36,311 bases of DNA from an uncultured Eggerthella sp. (GCA_900542065.1 UQLU01000014.1:1-36311), one strand, 5' to 3'; positions 17,846 to 25,577 are shown, counted from the stretch's first letter. Notes: generated by a model not told the origin, from the sequence alone. Numbers and translations are program-made.

Positions 17846-18766
17846 CTACTTTAAGAATTCACTTAGATTTTCGGCAGCATTCGGAAAGCGATAACTGCTC
17901 ATGCATTGGATGAAATTTTCTACGATTTTTGGATGAGATTCCTTGCGGCTTACAAGATATACCTTGTGAAAATCGTAGGGTAAATCCCGTATAGGAAGAC
18001 ACACCACATCCTTGAAAGCCTCCACCAAAAACGAATAGCAGAATAGTGCCATTTTATTCTTGTCGGATGAAACCATGGCGCTCATGGTGATCTCGTCGTC
18101 ATATTCACGCACCAAGCCCAGCTTTTCGCATGGCAAGTTATTCTTGATTGAGTTTAACGTGGGTGAAGCTAAGGAATACGTCAGTAGTTCATTGGAAGAC
18201 ACTGTATCTAACGAAACCGACTTGCGTTTTGCTAACGGATTACTCTTGTTCACACAAAGCACCAACGGTTGCGACCAGACCAAGGTGTAACTTAAATCCG
18301 CCCATTCATCAGTCTTTGCCGCAAACACCACATCTAATTCGCCTTTGCGCAATCGAGAAATGAGCTCGATAGAGTATGCCTGCTCTATAACTATCTTCGG
18401 TGTTGGCGTTTGCTGCTCGGTAAAAGTTTGCATTGCCTGAGACCAAAAGTAGCCTTGCATCGCATAAATCGTGCCAACTTTTATTTCTGAATTGATTTCG
18501 CCCTGCGTTTCGTGGGCTAAACGAATTCCTGTATCAAGGTTATTTACCGCTAGGACGGCATATTCATGCAATATTTTTCCCGCAGCAGTTAATTCAACAT
18601 GCGAACTGCCTGCACTTCGCTTAAAAAGCTGAAGTCCCAGTTCTTTTTCGAGCTGGCGAATGGCCGCAGAAAGAGTTGGTTGAGCAATATAGAGCTCTTT
18701 TGCCGCCTTGGTATAACTTAGTACATTAGCTAAGCGAGTAAAGTAGCGCAGGTGTTCCAGTCTCAC
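17846..18766 (-). CDS. LysR-family transcriptional regulator (copy 3)
   Basis: LysR protein of 306 residues with the helix-turn-helix in LRYFTRLANVLSYTKAAKEL and AQPTLSAAIRQLEKELG, then an effector domain ending VYLVSRKESHPK. I place the start at a GTG (18766) because it aligns with the MKL/MRL start of the two paralogues and has GAGGGG about 12 bases upstream. An upstream ATG (18814) would add 16 residues with no counterpart. It precedes MFS copy 2 in the same direction. The next gene upstream on this strand is the Gfo/Idh/MocA oxidoreductase, which ends about 155 bases before it and may belong to the same regulon. Confidence 0.9.
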   Translation of the reverse strand: MRLEHLRYFTRLANVLSYTKAAKELYIAQPTLSAAIRQLEKELGLQLFKRSAGSSHVELTAAGKILHEYAVLAVNNLDTGIRLAHETQGEINSEIKVGTIYAMQGYFWSQAMQTFTEQQTPTPKIVIEQAYSIELISRLRKGELDVVFAAKTDEWADLSYTLVWSQPLVLCVNKSNPLAKRKSVSLDTVSSNELLTYSLASPTLNSIKNNLPCEKLGLVREYDDEITMSAMVSSDKNKMALFCYSFLVEAFKDVVCLPIRDLPYDFHKVYLVSRKESHPKIVENFIQCMSSYRFPNAAENLSEFLK

Positions 18767-18872
18767 GATATATTCACCCCTCATCGCAGATATAAACACA
18801 CAGATATAAAACACTGTGCAAAGGCTTGCTCTATATCATACCTGCAGAAACGGTAACACCTACGCCCTGCTG

Positions 18873-18920
18873 TCTTTAGCTATATCTTTAACTATGTCTT
18901 TAGTTATGTCTTTAGTTATT
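18873..18920. repeat. Four tandem 12-base repeats at the oxidoreductase stop
   Basis: Four consecutive 12-base units (TCTTTAGCTATA, TCTTTAACTATG, TCTTTAGTTATG, TCTTTAGTTATT) end exactly where the stop codon of the minus-strand oxidoreductase begins (18921). On the minus strand each unit would carry a TAA, so it is not an extension of the protein. It is probably a slippage-generated minisatellite in the 3' untranslated region. Confidence 0.9.
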
Positions 18921-19973
18921 TTAGCTTTGCAGATAAACAGCATTTCCTGTTTCGGCAGACTCGAATACGCCATTAACTATTTTGAGAGTCCGCAAACCTT
19001 CTTCACCAGAGCATCGTGGAGCCGTTTCCCTACCCATACATAAATCAACAAAATGCTCAAGTTCTGCTTTAAGTGGAATGTTGGTTTCTACCTCAAAGTG
19101 TTCGTGTTTGAGTTCATGAGTCCACCCAAAGGCGTCTTCGTCGTAGTAATACAGATCCATATTCGGAAAGCCAAATGATCCCTTGGTACCAAATACCTGC
19201 AAACTATTTTCGCCAGGGCACATAACGAACGATTCATTTTCATCAGCAGCTAAGTCGTAATTCCAGGGTCCTGGAGTTCCATCACAAACCACATAGGTTG
19301 CGGTAACGCCATTTTCGTACTCAATAAGAACCGAAGCGGAATCTTCGGCTTCATTTCCGCGGATCGTGTTTCTTGTTGCGGCGTATACCTTAACGGGGCT
19401 TTTGCCAATTACGAAATTCAGGTCATCGAAGTCGTGTATAGCATTAATCAGAAGCGGACCGCCAACACCTTTCGCAACATACCATTCGCGATCAAAACAA
19501 TCTTCATCCTTAGCGATGCAATAACGAGACTGGATAGCTACGATTTTGCCCAGACGTCCCGAGTCAATAACTTTGCGAAGTAACTGATACTTGCTTGAAG
19601 AACGACGATGATGCCCAATCAGAAGCGTTACACCAGCATCTTTGCACGCCTGTATTACATGCTTTCCTTCTTCGACGGTATTAGCTATAGGCTTTTCAAG
19701 CAGAATATGTTTAACTCCTGCCGCTATTGCATTTTCTACTGCTTCAACATGCAGCGTATTAGGCAAAGCTATATAGACCGCATCAAGAGGGGTCTGTTTA
19801 AGCAAAAGCGTATAGTCGCTAAAAATTGGAACGTCAAGATCGTTCGCGATTGCGATATCCCCGTCTCCAAAACCAGCGACGGCCATCAAATCAACTTCGG
19901 GATTTTCCTTTGCAAAACGCGCGATTTTCGATCCGTGGTTTAAACCCAAAACGGCAAATTTAACTGCACCCAT
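18921..19973 (-). CDS. Gfo/Idh/MocA family NAD(P)-dependent oxidoreductase
   Basis: A 350-residue dehydrogenase. The N-terminal Rossmann fold is VKFAVLGLNHG. The family signature EKPIA near residue 94 contributes the conserved Lys, and GGPLLINAIHDFDDL near 170 contributes the catalytic-type His and Asp. Members oxidise or reduce hydroxyl groups of sugars, inositols and cyclic polyols with NAD(P). The substrate here is unknown; the neighbouring transporters and dehydrogenase-family gene suggest a cyclic polyol acid. GGGGAG five bases upstream fixes the start. Three prime of the gene is a 12-base tandem repeat rather than a terminator. There is a gap of about 235 bases to the crotonase gene upstream, with that gene's terminator between, so they are separate units. 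Confidence 0.9.
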   Translation of the reverse strand: MGAVKFAVLGLNHGSKIARFAKENPEVDLMAVAGFGDGDIAIANDLDVPIFSDYTLLLKQTPLDAVYIALPNTLHVEAVENAIAAGVKHILLEKPIANTVEEGKHVIQACKDAGVTLLIGHHRRSSSKYQLLRKVIDSGRLGKIVAIQSRYCIAKDEDCFDREWYVAKGVGGPLLINAIHDFDDLNFVIGKSPVKVYAATRNTIRGNEAEDSASVLIEYENGVTATYVVCDGTPGPWNYDLAADENESFVMCPGENSLQVFGTKGSFGFPNMDLYYYDEDAFGWTHELKHEHFEVETNIPLKAELEHFVDLCMGRETAPRCSGEEGLRTLKIVNGVFESAETGNAVYLQS

Positions 19974-20122
19974 GAGAGCTCCCCTTTACTGTTCCCTCGC
20001 TACCCTCTTTGTCTTGTTGCTTTTGATTATTGATTCGAGTGATTTCTTTTTCCAATAGAAGGATTCCTCTTTCGAAAAAAGCTATAGGAGTTTCATATAT
20101 TTGCTGTTAGCTCCCCATACGC

Positions 20123-20150
20123 AAAAAAGTCGCTCCCTTTCGGGAGCGAC
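20123..20150 (-). terminator. Terminator after the crotonase-fold gene
   Basis: GTCGCTCCC and GGGAGCGAC form a perfect 9-base-pair stem with a 4-base loop (20129-20150). On the minus strand six T follow directly (20128-20123). A textbook intrinsic terminator. Confidence 0.92.
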
Positions 20151-20208
20151 AATAATGCACCATATATTTTATTGATGCTTTAGAACCGTTACTGGATCCT
20201 ACACGCAA

Positions 20209-21084
20209 TTACATATTGGTGAATGCAAAGTTCTCAGGATGAGCCTTTACTTCTTCGCGCAGTTTAGGATTCATCTTGCGAACACCGCGACGAGCGTCTT
20301 CGGTCTGAGAAGCAAGAACCTGGTTGCGGTTTTCCATCTTGATCTGAGCCTCGAAAGAGTTGTCGAGGGAGCACTGCAAAGATTCTTTAGTAAGGCGAAG
20401 ACCCAAAGGAGCAGAGTTCTTAACCATTGCTTCTGCCATCTTTACTGCTTCTTCTACTACATCTTCGTCAGCTACAACCTTGTTAGCGAAGCCCCACTCG
20501 AGAAGCTCTTCAGCGCCAATGCGGCGAGCAGTCATCAAAGCTTCAGCAGCGCGAGCATAACCAACGATGCGAGGAAGATAGTAAGAACCAGACATGTCGG
20601 TACCGGTAAGACCGATGTTGAGGTAGCCAGCCTGCATCTTGAAGGATTCACCGCAAACGCGAAGGTCGCAAGCGCAAGCCAAAGAAAGGCCGCCACCGAT
20701 TGCATGACCTTTCAAAGCACCAATGATTGGCTGCATAGCATTGCGCATGTTTACAGCCTGATCGGAGCAAATGGTCTGCATGATGCAGTGGTCACGCTGA
20801 GCGCGGCCCATGTCCTCAGGAGGCTCATAGTTGAGCTCGTTCAGGTTGAAGCCAGCACAGAAAGACTTGCCCTCGCCGGTAAGAACGATTACGCGGCATT
20901 CTGGGTCCATGCGAACCTTCTTCAAATAATCATTGAAGTCAGCCATCTGCTGGTAAGACATTGCATTGAGGTTAGCAGCGTCGTCGAAAGAAACAACGTG
21001 GATAGGACCACGAACGTCAACCTTCAGGCGCTCGTACTCATACTTGAATTCGGGCAGGCAATATGCCTCCTGGTATACGCTCAT
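20209..21084 (-). CDS. Crotonase-fold (enoyl-CoA hydratase/isomerase superfamily) protein
   Basis: A 291-residue crotonase. The oxyanion-hole segments are clear (KSFCAGFN near 76-83 and GHAIGGGLSLA near 127-137), so it should bind an acyl-CoA. The two glutamates that catalyse water addition in true hydratases are both missing: GGGLSLACACD replaces the usual GGGCELAMMCD, and the second falls in a segment reading AGYLNIGLTGTDMSGSYYLPR. The latter contains an Asp in a GTD motif like the SGCD motif of some actinobacterial EchA proteins. The reaction is therefore open: isomerase, lyase or hydrolase are possible. The ribosome site GGAAGGGG supports the start. It is a monocistronic unit with its own terminator, divergent from the Cys-rich protein gene. 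Confidence 0.87.
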   Translation of the reverse strand: MSVYQEAYCLPEFKYEYERLKVDVRGPIHVVSFDDAANLNAMSYQQMADFNDYLKKVRMDPECRVIVLTGEGKSFCAGFNLNELNYEPPEDMGRAQRDHCIMQTICSDQAVNMRNAMQPIIGALKGHAIGGGLSLACACDLRVCGESFKMQAGYLNIGLTGTDMSGSYYLPRIVGYARAAEALMTARRIGAEELLEWGFANKVVADEDVVEEAVKMAEAMVKNSAPLGLRLTKESLQCSLDNSFEAQIKMENRNQVLASQTEDARRGVRKMNPKLREEVKAHPENFAFTNM

Positions 21085-21231
21085 GCGCGTTCCCCTTCCG
21101 TTTCGGGATCTTGGTTTAATACTACGAATCGTAGTTTTTCCTGGTGCCCTCTGTCAAGAAGAACCCCTTCGCATCAGGTCACTGTGAATCAATTGGCCGA
21201 AATCGATTTTTTTGAAATTAGGTGAGCAGTC

Positions 21232-21261
21232 AGTACGCGGAGCGCGAGTACGCGAAGCGCA
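21232..21261. repeat. 15-base tandem repeat in divergent promoter region
   Basis: AGTACGCGGAGCGCG (21232-21246) is followed directly by AGTACGCGAAGCGCA (21247-21261), 13 of 15 bases the same. It lies in the 327-base gap between the crotonase gene (minus) and the Cys-rich protein gene (plus). Confidence 0.8.
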
Positions 21262-21331
21262 TAAATAATCCTTGCAGATTGCATACCGCATTCCTGCCAA
21301 AAAGGCAGCAAGAAAATTCTCGCCAATAAAT

Positions 21332-21375
21332 CTAGGAATTTATCCTAGGCATTTATCAGAATTGCGAATTACAAT
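21332..21375 (+). promoter_or_regulatory. Candidate promoter with tandem 13-base boxes
   Basis: CTAGGAATTTATC (21332-21344) and CTAGGCATTTATC (21345-21357) are direct tandem boxes. A possible -10 element TACAAT lies at 21370-21375, and no good -35 is present: the second box occupies that position. The layout suits an activator that contacts polymerase, or a repressor. The gene starts at 21412. Confidence 0.45.
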
Positions 21376-21411
21376 ATGACACGCATAAAACTGCTAAGAG
21401 AAGGGGTATTG

Positions 21412-22071
21412 ATGGCAGAATATAGCCCAACACGCACCCATGCAACCTGGAAGCCTCGCGTGACCGCTGCCCATGTTCCTTATTTTCACTGCACTGAGTG
21501 CGGTGCGGTAGTTCAAGGAATAGATGGCGCAGTTGATAATGAACTAATTAACGACGGTGAACGTTCTCTTATTTTTGAGCCGTCCTATGCTCATGTTGAA
21601 TATCACCTTACCTGCTGTGGTAAGCCTATGGAGCAACTCCAACCCATCCCTGCTGCAGAAGTTGAAGATCGCTTCAAACTGAACTATCAAATTATGGGTG
21701 GCTTAAACAACAACTGCGTAAAAATTGACTGGAGAGCAGTCGATTCAAACTGCAAGCCTCGTTGGTTTGCGCTCAAAACCTTCACGGGCATTATGACTAA
21801 ATATGTTTCTCCTAAAAAGTGGCCTCCAATTGTTTTTGGATTAGCAGATGAAGACGCTTTTGCTTACTGCGATAAGAACCCTTGCGTAGAATGCACCTTC
21901 CGCTGCAAGCGCGGTATGGAAATCTATGCATATGTAAACAATATTGGTTTGGTTGTTTTGCCTCTTGATCGCATGGAGGCCCCAGGCAGTGCTCGCTTTG
22001 ACGATTTCGAATCCACCCAAGAGATTATTGAAAAGGCAAAAGCAGAAAAGGCAGCTCACGAAGATAAGTAG
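21412..22071 (+). CDS. Cys-rich protein with desulforedoxin-like N-terminal site
   Basis: A protein of 219 residues that I cannot assign to a known family. Near residues 26-60 it has FHCTECGAVVQG and YHLTCCGKPMEQL, which resemble the four-Cys iron or zinc site of desulforedoxin and of the N terminus of desulfoferrodoxin (CxxC...CCGxPM). The body has beta-rich spacing loosely like a superoxide reductase domain (KIDWRAV ... RWFALKTF ... PPIVFGL ... DAFAYCDK), but the usual HPM and CNxHG ligands of that iron centre are absent. A second Cys group follows (CDKNPCVECTFRCKRG). The tail is charged and helical. The start is the ATG six bases after GGGG; an upstream ATG at 21376 would add 12 residues and sits on the possible promoter. 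A redox or metal role is inferred. Confidence 0.7.
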   Translation: MAEYSPTRTHATWKPRVTAAHVPYFHCTECGAVVQGIDGAVDNELINDGERSLIFEPSYAHVEYHLTCCGKPMEQLQPIPAAEVEDRFKLNYQIMGGLNNNCVKIDWRAVDSNCKPRWFALKTFTGIMTKYVSPKKWPPIVFGLADEDAFAYCDKNPCVECTFRCKRGMEIYAYVNNIGLVVLPLDRMEAPGSARFDDFESTQEIIEKAKAEKAAHEDK

Positions 22072-22086
22072 CGTCCCGAATCAAAG

Positions 22087-22164
22087 CTCTGAAGTAGGGT
22101 TCTGAAATGAAACGCTGAAGTGAAATTTAGAATTGAAGCTCAGAAGTGAAACTCAGAATTTCCA
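22087..22164. repeat. Six degenerate 13-base tandem units after the Cys-rich gene
   Basis: Six back-to-back 13-base units starting 16 bases past the stop codon: CTCTGAAGTAGGG, TTCTGAAATGAAA, CGCTGAAGTGAAA, TTTAGAATTGAAG, CTCAGAAGTGAAA, CTCAGAATTTCCA. The consensus is CTCTGAAGTGAAA. Divergence between units shows it is old. It would be transcribed in the 3' untranslated region before the terminator at 22248. Confidence 0.85.
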
Positions 22165-22247
22165 TGAAAAGCCTGCCTTTTTAGCAAATCGAGCTTGATC
22201 TGTACTGTTCTTCGGCTTTCCTTGCAAACTAAGATTATTCTTTACAC

Positions 22248-22287
22248 AAAATACCCCACAGATTATCTAAATCTATGGGGTATTTTT
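22248..22287. terminator. Bidirectional terminator between Cys-rich gene and copA
   Basis: A 16-base stem (22248-22263 with 22271-22286, one mismatch) encloses a 7-base loop, with AAAA on the left and TTTTT on the right. It serves both the plus-strand Cys-rich gene and the minus-strand copA. Confidence 0.92.
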
Positions 22288-22306
22288 CTAATTTCGGAGC
22301 ATTTTT

Positions 22307-22513
22307 TTACACCATTTCGGCCTCGTAGCCTTCTTCTACTACTGCCTCTATCAAAGTCGCATCGGGAACCTCTGCAGTAAGCTTCACTGTTGCACTCTTT
22401 CCTTCTAAGTCCACTACTGCTTCCCCTACTCCCTCAACACGCTCAAGGGCTTTCTTAACATGGGCGACGCACTTTTCACACATCATACCTTCAACCTGCA
22501 ATGTCTTTTCCAT
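22307..22513 (-). CDS. Possible stand-alone CopZ-like chaperone from internal start of copA
   Basis: In the copA frame an ATG at 22513 (Met841) is preceded, seven bases away, by AAGGA within GAAAGGAAATAACA. Translation from here would give 68 residues, MEKTLQVEGMMCEKC onward, exactly the length and fold of a CopZ copper chaperone with its CxxC site. This may be a former separate copZ gene that fused to copA by loss of the intervening stop, or a true in-frame second product. Escherichia coli makes a chaperone from copA by a different route (ribosomal frameshifting at the N-terminal domain). Expression of the short form is inferred only from the ribosome site. Confidence 0.5.
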   Translation of the reverse strand: MEKTLQVEGMMCEKCVAHVKKALERVEGVGEAVVDLEGKSATVKLTAEVPDATLIEAVVEEGYEAEMV

Positions 22514-25033
22514 TGTTATTTCCTTTCTCGTAGAGCCGTTATCGTCTTCACCCGAAATAGAGCCTGTATCCATCAACTGAGTAGGTGCGCTCTCTTTTGT
22601 CTGCTCGTCGTACGACAGCATTTTTGCATCCTCATTTGCTTGTTTGTCACACGGCGATATTTTTACACTCCGCGGTTTCCAACGACGCAAGCGCAAAGCG
22701 TTGGTAACAACACATACCGAACTGAAGCTCATAGCCGCTGCCGCAATCATGGGGTTCAAGCTAAAGCCAACAAACGCAAGAGCACCCGCCGCAATAGGAA
22801 TACAAAGTGCGTTGTAGAACAAAGCCCAGAACAAATTCTGCTTAATGTTGCGCATAGTCGCACGCGACAGATCAAGCGCTGCTGGAACATCAAGCAAATC
22901 GCTATGCATCAGCACAATATCGGCGCTTGAAAGCGCAATATCCGTACCAGCCCCAATTGCAATACCAACATCGGCACGAGCAAGAGCAGGTGCATCGTTA
23001 ATGCCATCACCCACCATAGCGACCTTCCCTTCCTTGGAAAGATCACGAATGACTTGCTCTTTATCTGCGGGAAGTACCCCTGCTATTACTTCATCCGTGC
23101 CTACTTGCTCATGAATAGCTTGCGCCGTTTGAGGATCGTCGCCCGTCAGCATAACGGTTTTAATACCCATATCTTTTAACTGCGCGATAGCGGCAGCACT
23201 TGTAGGCTTCACCATATCGGCAATTGCCACATAGCCTAAAAGGGTTTTATCTTGAGCGAAATAGAGGACCGTCTTTCCTTCTCCAGCAAAAGAGGTGTCC
23301 TCTACGATGCTAATGCCATGCTCTTTCATCATGCGCGCATTGCCGGCATAACACCACGCGCCATTAATTTGACCCGAAATTCCCTCACCTGGAATCTGTT
23401 TGAAGTTTTCAACCTCGGGAATAAAAACACCCTGGCTGTTTTCAGCTTGATGTTCCACATAGCGCATTATTGCCTGTGCCAAGGGGTGCTCGGAACGAGC
23501 TTCCAATCCTCCCATAACACGCAAAAGGTCCTGATGACTAGATTGTGTTACTACCACATTGGCAACCTCAGGTTTTCCCTGCGTAATTGTTCCTGTCTTA
23601 TCTAAAACAACCGTCGTTACTGCATGAGCAGTCTCCAGAGATTCTGCCGACTTAACCAGAATTCCATTCGTAGCACCACGACCCGTTCCGACCATAATCG
23701 CTGTTGGCGTAGCAAGACCAAGGGCACAAGGGCACGATATAACCAAGACAGAAATAGCGTACGTAAGCGCTGCACCAAAATCCGCTCCTATCAGCATCCA
23801 GATTCCAAAGGTCACAAGTGCAATCCCTATAACTGCAGGTACAAAAATACCGCTGATTTTATCGGCTATTTTTTCGATAGGAGCCTTTGAACTTGTTGCT
23901 TCATCGACTAGCGCTACAATACCTGCCAAAACAGTATCGGAACCAACACATTCGGCGCGCATGGTAAACCATCCCGAAGTATTAAGCGTCGCTCCCGTAA
24001 CACGATCTCCAACATACTTGCCAATCGGAAGTGGCTCGCCCGTAATTACCGACTCATCAACCGAACCTTGACCCTCAAGTACCACACCATCAACAGGAAT
24101 CGCTTCACCTGCTTTAACCACCAAAACATCGCCCACGCGAACTTCTTTCGCAGGAATAAGCGTCTCAACCCCATCATCTAAGCGCAAAGCCATCTTGGGC
24201 GATAGATCCATTAACTGAGAAAGGGAGTCGGTTGTTTTGCCTTTCGCGCGCGCCTCAAGATATTTACCAAGCGTAATAAGCGTCAGAATCATCGCAGCGG
24301 ATTCGAAATATAAGTTCATTGCGAACTGATGCGCTGCTGCTATATCTCCATGACCCAAGGTAGATGCCATCTGGAATAGCGCATACAAACCGTATATGGT
24401 CGCCGCGCCAGAACCAAGAGCTATCAGGGAATCCATGTTGGGTGATCCATGAAAAAGCGCAGAAAAGCCCACACGAAAGAACTTGAAATTGATCGCGATA
24501 ATTGGAATCAACAGTACAAATAAAGTTAAGGCATATACCATGCTGTTTTCTGCGCCCAGCAAAACACTTGGTAAAGGCCAGCCCATCATGTGCCCCATAG
24601 ATATATAGAAAAGAGGCACCATAAACACCGCAGAAATCACAAGACGTGTTTGCAGGCGTTTCTTTTCTTGTTCGGCAATAGACGTTGAAGGATCCGCTGC
24701 TCCCAAACTTTCGCCGCTGATAACCGCAGCACTTTGTGCAGATCCAGAATGCTTACTAGCTTGTCCGCCAGCCTGGTTAAATCCACGATTTTCTGATCTA
24801 GGCAGCGCTCCGTATCCTGCTTTATGCACCGCTGATTCAATGGCTTGCGTTACCTGAGCAACATCGACACCCTGATCGAACTCAACCTCCATTGAATTTT
24901 TTAGAAGATTGACCGTTGCAAGGTGAACACCTTCTACTTTATTAGTTGTTTTCTCAACACGTACTGAACATGCCGCGCAGGTCATTCCTGTTACATCGAA
25001 TGATTGTTTGATTGGTTTTACCTTTTCCATCAT
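22307..25033 (-). CDS. copA: Copper-exporting P1B-type ATPase with N- and C-terminal metal-binding domains
   Basis: The 908-residue pump exports Cu(I) across the membrane using ATP. In order: an HMA domain with GMTCAAC (C19, C22), a low-complexity linker (about 75-120), membrane helices, the TGEPLP actuator motif, the intramembrane CPC (ISCPCALGLATP), the phosphorylation site D478 in DKTGTIT, SEHPLAQAI with the signature HP, GDGINDAPAL, then final helices carrying YNALCIPIAAG and MSFSSVCVV, the Cu(I)-type residues. Unusual is a further 110 residues: a polar linker and a second HMA domain resembling a whole CopZ chaperone (GMMCEKC, C852 and C855). This domain has its own internal start signal. 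AGGTG six bases before the ATG supports the start. It is 100 bases downstream of csoR, in the same operon. Confidence 0.96.
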   Translation of the reverse strand: MMEKVKPIKQSFDVTGMTCAACSVRVEKTTNKVEGVHLATVNLLKNSMEVEFDQGVDVAQVTQAIESAVHKAGYGALPRSENRGFNQAGGQASKHSGSAQSAAVISGESLGAADPSTSIAEQEKKRLQTRLVISAVFMVPLFYISMGHMMGWPLPSVLLGAENSMVYALTLFVLLIPIIAINFKFFRVGFSALFHGSPNMDSLIALGSGAATIYGLYALFQMASTLGHGDIAAAHQFAMNLYFESAAMILTLITLGKYLEARAKGKTTDSLSQLMDLSPKMALRLDDGVETLIPAKEVRVGDVLVVKAGEAIPVDGVVLEGQGSVDESVITGEPLPIGKYVGDRVTGATLNTSGWFTMRAECVGSDTVLAGIVALVDEATSSKAPIEKIADKISGIFVPAVIGIALVTFGIWMLIGADFGAALTYAISVLVISCPCALGLATPTAIMVGTGRGATNGILVKSAESLETAHAVTTVVLDKTGTITQGKPEVANVVVTQSSHQDLLRVMGGLEARSEHPLAQAIMRYVEHQAENSQGVFIPEVENFKQIPGEGISGQINGAWCYAGNARMMKEHGISIVEDTSFAGEGKTVLYFAQDKTLLGYVAIADMVKPTSAAAIAQLKDMGIKTVMLTGDDPQTAQAIHEQVGTDEVIAGVLPADKEQVIRDLSKEGKVAMVGDGINDAPALARADVGIAIGAGTDIALSSADIVLMHSDLLDVPAALDLSRATMRNIKQNLFWALFYNALCIPIAAGALAFVGFSLNPMIAAAAMSFSSVCVVTNALRLRRWKPRSVKISPCDKQANEDAKMLSYDEQTKESAPTQLMDTGSISGEDDNGSTRKEITMEKTLQVEGMMCEKCVAHVKKALERVEGVGEAVVDLEGKSATVKLTAEVPDATLIEAVVEEGYEAEMV

Positions 25034-25133
25034 TGTTTCACCTGCAAATACATCACTTTATCTGGGGAGTTGTCGCGCTTTGAACGCCTGTTTGAAAAGT
25101 CATCAAATGCGAACGCTTGCATAGAAAATCTCA

Positions 25134-25544
25134 TTATGAGCGAGCAAACTTCTTAATGAGCCGCATAGCTTCTTCGATGATTTCATCATCCCCTTGGCGA
25201 ATTCGATCCTTTACGCAAGTTTCCAGATGATCACGCAAGATCATCTCGGCAGCAGAATGTACTGCGCTTTCTGCAGCAGCCAACTGCGTAAGTACATCGC
25301 CGCAATAGCGATTGTTGTCAATCATATTTTTGACTCCATTAAGTTGGCCAATCGCACGATTGAGACGCTTTTTCACGTCTGCTTGAAGCTTTTCTGTACG
25401 CTCAGTCTCCTTATAGTGGTAACAGCACTTGCCTACCTGCGCGCCGTCTGCGTGCTTAAGACATGCTTGCTCATTGTCTTGCTGTTGAGCATTAATTTGC
25501 GCACTATCTGTTTGTCTATCGCCTGTATGCTTATTCGCATTCAT
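25134..25544 (-). CDS. csoR: Copper-sensing repressor CsoR
   Basis: A 136-residue member of the CsoR/RcnR all-helical repressors. The Cu(I) ligands C81, H106 and C110 (RYCGDVL and DHLETC) have the exact spacing of the C-H-C site of Mycobacterium CsoR. CsoR releases its operator on binding Cu(I), so copA is induced by copper. The N-terminal 50 residues are an extension rich in Gln, Asn, Cys and His (CLKH, KCCYHY) that the core family lacks; it may bind metal as well. GGAG six bases before the ATG fixes the start. The gene lies first in a csoR-copA operon and is preceded by its own operator. Confidence 0.94.
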   Translation of the reverse strand: MNANKHTGDRQTDSAQINAQQQDNEQACLKHADGAQVGKCCYHYKETERTEKLQADVKKRLNRAIGQLNGVKNMIDNNRYCGDVLTQLAAAESAVHSAAEMILRDHLETCVKDRIRQGDDEIIEEAMRLIKKFARS

Positions 25545-25577
25545 AATCGACTCCTACCCCATGTTTTACCACTTATT

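Noticed and set aside
18816..19043. Plus-strand frame translating the 12-base array as repeated MSLV
   Set aside because: The array itself is the cause; the frame runs into the antisense of the oxidoreductase gene and has no ribosome site.
50..21084. A single pathway linking the CoA-transferase and the crotonase-fold protein
   Set aside because: They lie 19 kb apart in separate units with no shared motif or regulator visible, so a joint pathway would be speculation.
20239..21225. Plus-strand open frame of 328 codons opposite the crotonase gene
   Set aside because: Shadow of the crotonase gene, without a ribosome site and with no coherent domain.
21412..22071. Annotation as an active superoxide reductase (desulfoferrodoxin)
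   Set aside because: Only the N-terminal CxxC/CCGxPM pattern fits; the His and Cys ligands of the catalytic iron centre are absent.
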